Shown here: positions 60,344 through 64,000 of the stretch, one piece after another
How positions within the stretch are numbered: position 1 is the first letter of the stretch
How the letters are laid out: the number at the start of each line of letters is the position of its first letter
Assembly: GCF_005405925.1 (NCBI RefSeq)
Contig: NZ_BJHV01000001.1
Span: 1,860,001-1,924,000 of the forward strand
Source: Streptomyces antimycoticus
GTDB taxonomy: Bacteria > Actinomycetota > Actinomycetes > Streptomycetales > Streptomycetaceae
DNA length: 64,000 nt
Reading direction: 5' to 3'
Made by a program: the position numbers and the translations under genes
The notes under the pieces: model-generated
The model's input: only the letters and a program-made list of their open reading frames with translations
Told to the model about the DNA's origin: nothing
Database searches by the model: none

Positions 60344-61282
60344 TCACACTCCCGAGGCCGGCCCACCGGCCAGTGGCCCCGCACCCGGCTCCCGCTCATC
60401 GGACAGCACCGTCTCGCGGAACGAGGCGACGACCGGCCGCAGATCGATGTGGTGCCAGACCGCCCACAGGTGAACGGACGCCTCGTGCCAGGGCAGCGTG
60501 CGCACGGCCACGGCGTCCGTCGCCCCGCGCACCATGCTCTTCTGCACCAGCGCCAGCCCGAGGCCGGAGGCCACCAGGCCGAGTGCCGTCAGCGGGTCCG
60601 CGGCGTCGAGCCGGATGTCGGGCGTGAAGCCGGAGGCGACGCACGCGGCGACGAACGTGTCCCGCCACACCGGGTCGCCCGGCTCCTCGACCGCGATCCA
60701 CGGCTGGCCGTCCAGGTCCCGCGCCGCGATCGTCTCGCGCGCGGCCAGCGGGTGGCCGGCCGGGAGGACGAGCAGCAACGGGTCCTCCAGCAGCGGCGCG
60801 GCCCGCAGCACGGGGTCGTCGCGGTCCGGCGGCTCCCGCACCAGGGCGATGTCGAGGCTGCGCTGGCGCAGTCCCTCGAATTGCTCGGCCGCGGGCATGC
60901 TGTACAGCGCGACATGGATGCCGGGGCTCTCCTCCTGCAGTTGGCGCAGCGCCCCCGGCAGCACCCCCGTGTGCATGGCGTCGGCGACATAGCCGATGCA
61001 CAGGCCGCCCTCTTCGCCTCTGCCCAGCCGGCGGCCCAGGTTCTCCAGCCGGTCGGCGTGGCGCAGCAGGGCCCGGGCCTCGCTGAGGAAGATCGCGCCA
61101 TCGCGGGTGAGCCGGATGCGCTGCTGGCTGCGCTCGAACAGGGTGAGGCCGAGGTTTTTCTCCAGTTGGGCGATCTGCCGACTGAGAGGAGACTGCGAAA
61201 TGTGGAGTTGCTCGGCGGCGCGGCCGACGTGTTCGGTCTCAGCCACCGCGATGAAGTAGCGCAGTTGGCGCAGGTCAAGCAC
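60344..61282 (-). CDS. LysR-family transcriptional regulator
   Basis: A 312-aa LysR protein: LDLRQLRYFIAVAETEHVGR then AAEQLHISQSPLSRQIAQLE (HTH), and effector domain from GLCIGYVADAMHTGVLPGAL with LDIALVREPPDRDDPVLRAA. GTG 61282 is preferred because GGAGG lies 6 nt ahead; the in-frame upstream extension would pass through the operator. It is divergent from an aldo-keto reductase/SRPBCC pair and has a perfect palindrome in the shared promoter. Confidence 0.9.
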   Translation of the reverse strand: MLDLRQLRYFIAVAETEHVGRAAEQLHISQSPLSRQIAQLEKNLGLTLFERSQQRIRLTRDGAIFLSEARALLRHADRLENLGRRLGRGEEGGLCIGYVADAMHTGVLPGALRQLQEESPGIHVALYSMPAAEQFEGLRQRSLDIALVREPPDRDDPVLRAAPLLEDPLLLVLPAGHPLAARETIAARDLDGQPWIAVEEPGDPVWRDTFVAACVASGFTPDIRLDAADPLTALGLVASGLGLALVQKSMVRGATDAVAVRTLPWHEASVHLWAVWHHIDLRPVVASFRETVLSDEREPGAGPLAGGPASGV

Positions 61283-61308
61283 GTAAGACCTCCGAGGACT
61301 CAACTCTA

Positions 61309-61325
61309 TCCAAGAGAGTCTTGGA
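61309..61325. promoter_or_regulatory. LysR-type operator palindrome
   Basis: TCCAAGAGAGTCTTGGA is a perfect 7-3-7 inverted repeat in the 140-bp gap between the LysR and aldo-keto reductase genes, 27 bp from the LysR start. A T-N11-A LysR box is contained in it. Confidence 0.7.
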
Positions 61326-61422
61326 CAGTCTGAAGTACCGATCCTACTGTCGAAGACGAAAGAACGGCGGACCGGCCGAAGGCCCTGAGTCCGCCCCCTC
61401 CCCCTCTTCGCAAGGACCCTTC

Positions 61423-62433
61423 ATGACCATCAAGTCCCTGCTCCCCGGTCGCCTCGGCTTCGGCACCGCACCGCTGGGCAGCATGTTCCGCGACGTCTCC
61501 ACCGAGGAGGCCGCCGCCACCGTCGACGCCGCCTGGGAGCACGGCATCCGTTACTACGACACCGCCCCCTTCTACGGCGCCGGCCTGGCGGAGATTCGCC
61601 TCGGCGACGCGCTCGCCGGGCGCCCCCGCGACCAGTACGTGCTCAGCACGAAGGTGGGTCGCGTCATCCTCGACGAGGTGGAGGACCCCGCCAACCGTGA
61701 CCTCGGCGAGAAGGGCGGTCTGTTCGAGCACGGCCGTCCCAACAAGATCGTGCACGAGTGGACGGCCGACGCCACCCTGCGGTCGATCGAGGACAGCCTG
61801 CGGCGCCTGCGCACCGACCGGCTCGACATCGTCTGGGTCCACGACGTCGCCCAGGACTTCCACGGCGACGAGTGGCTCGCCGTCTACGAGAGTGCCCGCA
61901 CCGGCGCCTTCCGCGTCCTGCAGCGGCTGCGCGACGAGGGCGTGATCAAGGCATGGGGCCTCGGCGTCAACCGCGTCGAGCCCATTGAGCTCACCCTCGA
62001 CCTGGACGAGCCGAAGCCGGACGCCTTCCTGCTCGCCGGGCGCTACACGCTGCTGGACCACGACCGCGCCTTGCAGCGCCTGCTCCCCACGGCGGCCGAG
62101 CAGGGCGTCGACCTCGTCGTCGGCGGCCCGTACAGCTCCGGCATCCTCGCGGGCGGCACCCACTTCGAGTACCAGGACGCGCCCGCGCACATCATCGAGA
62201 AGGTCACGCGCATCAAGGAACTCGCCGAGCGGCATGGCGTCAGCGTCAAGGCGGCCGCCCTGCAGTTCTCCCTCGCCCATCCGGCGGCCGCCGCCGTGAT
62301 CCCGGGTGCGACCCGGCCCAGCCGCATCGCCGAGGACGTCGCGGCCCTCGACGAGACCGTCCCCGCGGCGTTCTGGACCGAGCTGCGCGACGCCGGACTG
62401 GTCTCCCCCCTGGCCCCCCTGCCCACCAACTGA
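61423..62433 (+). CDS. Aldo-keto reductase (D-threo-aldose 1-dehydrogenase / pyridoxal dehydrogenase-like)
   Basis: A 336-aa AKR: LGFGTAPLGSMFRDVSTEEA, GIRYYDTAPFYGAGLAEIRL (Asp and Tyr), YVLSTKVGRVI (Lys), LDIVWVHDVAQDFHGDEWLA (His), and PAAAAVIPGATRPSRIAEDV. The layout fits the aldose 1-dehydrogenase branch that oxidises L-fucose or D-arabinose to lactones. ATG 61423 has AAGGA upstream. It forms an operon with the small SRPBCC protein. Confidence 0.88.
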   Translation: MTIKSLLPGRLGFGTAPLGSMFRDVSTEEAAATVDAAWEHGIRYYDTAPFYGAGLAEIRLGDALAGRPRDQYVLSTKVGRVILDEVEDPANRDLGEKGGLFEHGRPNKIVHEWTADATLRSIEDSLRRLRTDRLDIVWVHDVAQDFHGDEWLAVYESARTGAFRVLQRLRDEGVIKAWGLGVNRVEPIELTLDLDEPKPDAFLLAGRYTLLDHDRALQRLLPTAAEQGVDLVVGGPYSSGILAGGTHFEYQDAPAHIIEKVTRIKELAERHGVSVKAAALQFSLAHPAAAAVIPGATRPSRIAEDVAALDETVPAAFWTELRDAGLVSPLAPLPTN

Positions 62434-62471
62434 TCCACCCTCCCGTCCCCCGCCCCGACAGGAGCATTCCC

Positions 62472-62891
62472 ATGGCCTCCACCACCGCCTCCCTCGACCT
62501 GCCCGTACCGCCCGAGCAGGTGTGGCAGCTCATCGGCGGCTTCGACTCGCTGCCCGACTGGCTGCCGTACATCACCGAGAGCGTCGCCGCCGAGGGCGGC
62601 CGCGTCCGCCATCTGCGCAACGAGGAGGGCGGTGTGATCGTCGAGCGGCTCGTGGCCTTCGACGACGCGGCGCGCTCGTACAGCTACGCCATCCTCGACG
62701 CGCCGTTCCCGGTGACCGACTACCTGTCCACGCTGACCGTGCGCGAGGTCCCCGGCCGGTCCGGCGCCTCGCACGTCGAGTGGTCCGGGACGTTCACCCC
62801 CACCGACGTCAGCGAGGACGAAGCGGTCGCGCTCTTCCACGGCATCTACGCCGACGGTCTCGCCGCCCTGCAGAACACCCTGGAGGGCTGA
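62472..62891 (+). CDS. SRPBCC-family (START-like) small protein
   Basis: A 139-aa protein: SLDLPVPPEQVWQLIGGFDS then LPDWLPYI, RHLRNEEGGVIVERLVAFDD and HVEWSGTFTPTDVSEDEAVA. This is the polyketide-cyclase-2/SRPBCC type with a hydrophobic pocket for a small ligand. No catalytic residue can be assigned. ATG 62472 has ACAGGAG upstream. It is 38 bp behind the aldo-keto reductase and probably its operon partner. Confidence 0.87.
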   Translation: MASTTASLDLPVPPEQVWQLIGGFDSLPDWLPYITESVAAEGGRVRHLRNEEGGVIVERLVAFDDAARSYSYAILDAPFPVTDYLSTLTVREVPGRSGASHVEWSGTFTPTDVSEDEAVALFHGIYADGLAALQNTLEG

Positions 62892-62911
62892 CCGCCTGAC
62901 GGGCCCGCCAG

Positions 62912-62951
62912 GTGGAAACGCCTGACAGGTCGCTGCGTGGAAACGCCTGAC
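62912..62951. repeat. 15-bp direct repeat behind the SRPBCC gene
   Basis: GTGGAAACGCCTGAC occurs at 62912-62926 and 62937-62951. The tail CGCCTGACGGGCCCGCC at 62893-62909 is also largely repeated at 62945-62960. It is non-coding and looks like local duplication. Confidence 0.75.
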
Positions 62952-62982
62952 GGCCCGCCGAGCCGAACGCCTCGGAGACCGC

Positions 62983-63011
62983 CCGCCCGGGAGCACCACG
63001 CGCCCGGGCGG
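62983..63011 (+). terminator. Hairpin terminator of the AKR/SRPBCC unit
   Basis: CCGCCCGGG (62983-62991) pairs with CCCGGGCGG (63003-63011) around an 11-nt loop. Confidence 0.6.
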
Positions 63012-63043
63012 CGGCGTTCCCCGCCCAGGTTCAGGATGCGGTG

Positions 63044-63160
63044 TCAGGACGGGGGCGTATGGGCGGTGGACCGCCGGACCACCAGCTCGGCCGGGAACTC
63101 CCGGCGCCGGGCGGGCAGCGTGCGGTCCTCGATCCGCTCGATCAGCATGCGCACGGCGGG
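63044..63160 (-). pseudogene. LacI-family regulator C-terminal remnant
   Basis: On the minus strand the translation RRREFPAELVVRRSTAHTPP then S-stop, preceded by AVRMLIERIEDRTLPA, is the typical last 40 residues of a LacI/GalR protein (LI.RI....LPA....PaELVVR.STA). The sequence stops matching at about 63160, where a permease tail begins on the other strand. At least 290 residues, including the HTH, are missing. Confidence 0.7.
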
Positions 63161-63322
63161 GCGTCCTGGAGCCTGATGCTCCTGGTCGCCGCGGGCGCCC
63201 TCATCGCCGCGGCGACGATGGTGGCCGCTCCCGAGACCTTCCGCGGAAGCCTGGACGCGGAGCCGGGCGGGGCCACTCAGGACGGCGCGCCGAGTCCGGA
63301 GGCGGTCACGACGTCGAACTGA
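63161..63322 (+). pseudogene. MFS/MHS permease C-terminal remnant
   Basis: The plus-strand frame reads SWSLMLLVAAGALIAAATMV then AAPETFRGSLDAE, the last transmembrane helix and cytoplasmic tail of a major facilitator (APET-R...L is frequent there). It ends at a TGA at 63320-63322. The preceding codons belong to the opposite-strand LacI remnant, so the gene has been cut by a rearrangement. Confidence 0.5.
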
Positions 63323-63803
63323 AATTCCATGCGGACAGGTGGGCGGGTTTCCGGCGGGCCAGTGAGCCGGAAACCCGCCCATTTCGTTTCTCCTACGGCA
63401 TGTCCTCGGCGGCCTGAAACTCCTACGGACATCTCGCCCGACCCACCGAAACGGGTTTCTGAGGGGCACACGAGCGGCCACAGGTGTTGATGCGACTTTC
63501 CCCTTGCCTTTATCGGGCAGGAGTTCGACATCCGTCCACGGCTTCGGCGTGGCCGATCCGGGCCCGTTGCGCATGTCAGTGTGATGGCCACTCAGTTCAC
63601 CGCGACACGGGCGTTCTCGTATTCCCCCACCCCCTCCGCCCCTGGTAGAGCTTGCGCCCCATCCGGTCCTTGGACTTTCCCCGCAGGGAAATCCGGCAAG
63701 TCGAAATTCCGTCAGCCGCACGGTCTCCGTTTTTGGACTTTACCAATGCATTACCAAGTCGGGGAATCGATAAATCGTTTCTTCATATCTACGATCGCAA
63801 GCT
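63323..63803. other. Gene-free interval with terminator and promoter region
   Basis: No convincing gene. After the hairpin at 63341-63380, sequence from about 63400 onward is less GC-rich than the surroundings, and frames in it have no family features. AT-rich sequence at about 63720-63795 (TTTTTGGACTTTACCAATGC and onward) probably carries the promoter of the flavin oxidase gene. Confidence 0.6.
63341..63380. terminator. Hairpin terminator
   Basis: GGGCGGGTTTCCGG (63341-63354) pairs perfectly with CCGGAAACCCGCCC (63367-63380) around a 12-nt loop, followed by ATTTCGTTT. It lies 18 bp after the permease-tail stop and probably survives from that gene. Confidence 0.75.
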
Positions 63804-64000
63804 ATGACCGACGCTCCCCGCGACTCCTCCGCCACCCGTGCCCGCTGGCAGACGTGTCTCAAGCTGGCCCGCGAACTCCTCCTCATCGGGCCGGACAACA
63901 GCGACCTCAAACTCGAATATCTCCATACCCTGATCGACACCGGACGCCTCGGCCCCACCCGCCACCCCCGCAAGAAAATCCTCATCATCGGCGCCGGTAT
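63804..64000 (+). CDS. Flavin monoamine/L-amino-acid oxidase family, N-terminus (cut by window end)
   Basis: Only the first 65 codons are present. [20 protein letters not shown] then [20 protein letters not shown] leads into KKILIIGAG, the start of the dinucleotide-binding GxGxxG motif of FAD-dependent amine oxidases. The arrangement of a short helical lead before the FAD motif fits bacterial L-amino-acid oxidase-like flavoproteins. ATG 63804 has no obvious Shine-Dalgarno, so a leaderless or weakly translated start is possible. The rest lies beyond the window. Confidence 0.7.
   Translation, partial: MTDAPRDSSATRARWQTCLKLARELLLIGPDNSDLKLEYLHTLIDTGRLGPTRHPRKKILIIGAG

Noticed and set aside
61306..62280. 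Minus-strand frame opposite the aldo-keto reductase
   Set aside because: Gly/Val-rich antisense shadow without motifs.
1..64000. CRISPR arrays, insertion sequences, prophage genes, tRNA or rRNA genes
   Set aside because: No regularly spaced direct repeats with spacers, no transposase or integrase motifs and no cloverleaf or rRNA sequence were recognised by eye; a covariance-model scan would be decisive for tRNA.

Overview
The window is high-GC actinobacterial DNA. Codon usage, the B12-riboswitch-controlled metE, lipoprotein and twin-arginine-type signal peptides, abundant GTG/TTG starts and the very dense set of sugar, redox and regulator genes point to Streptomyces or a close relative, probably an accessory part of the chromosome. 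No rRNA, tRNA, CRISPR array, insertion sequence or phage gene was recognised.

Layout. 1-4.7 kb: tail of a GNAT gene, a secreted GH101 endo-alpha-N-acetylgalactosaminidase and an AraC-type regulator. 4.8-7.9 kb: a small secreted peptide, a cobalamin riboswitch and metE with a strong terminator. 8-21 kb: a patchwork of regulator/redox-enzyme pairs (AraC with a quinone-oxidoreductase-like enzyme, XRE with an SDR, AraC with an epoxide hydrolase, Old Yellow Enzyme with MarR, NmrA/SDR with LysR), mixed with decayed genes (SulP permease, alpha/beta hydrolase, Lrp, acyl-CoA dehydrogenase, carboxylesterase).

21.9-34.5 kb: thirteen co-directional minus-strand genes, mostly overlapping by 4 nt. They encode a sugar ABC transporter, a UlaG-like hydrolase, a KDPG-type aldolase, an SDR, two zinc dehydrogenases (one GatD-like), a glycerol-kinase-type kinase, a shikimate-dehydrogenase-like protein, a cupin glucose-6-phosphate isomerase, a D-2-hydroxyacid dehydrogenase and, last, an RpiR regulator. 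Two near-identical inverted sites at the operon promoter are likely RpiR operators.

34.9-55.9 kb: a second carbohydrate/polyol locus. It holds an IclR regulator, a two-subunit transketolase, four zinc dehydrogenases, four SDRs, an MHS-type permease, an FGGY kinase, an SMP-30 lactonase, a mutarotase-like protein, a GntR regulator and a second sugar ABC transporter. Two sequence motifs tie it together. TRGAC-N5-GTYCA sits in front of four transcription units, including the IclR gene. A perfect palindrome around TGTACGTACA overlaps the -35 boxes of the two units flanking the GntR gene. I read this as one regulon for an unidentified sugar or polyol whose carbon enters through a ketose phosphate and transketolase.

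56-64 kb: MarR- and LysR-linked redox genes (LLM flavin enzyme, two aldo-keto reductases, HbpS/GlcG-like protein, DHA1 efflux pump, SRPBCC protein), then LacI and permease tails, and the start of a flavin amine oxidase cut by the window edge.

A recurring oddity is that six genes are broken by what looks like one missing base in a short G or C run. Four of these are otherwise well-preserved genes, so sequencing undercalls should be excluded before they are called pseudogenes.
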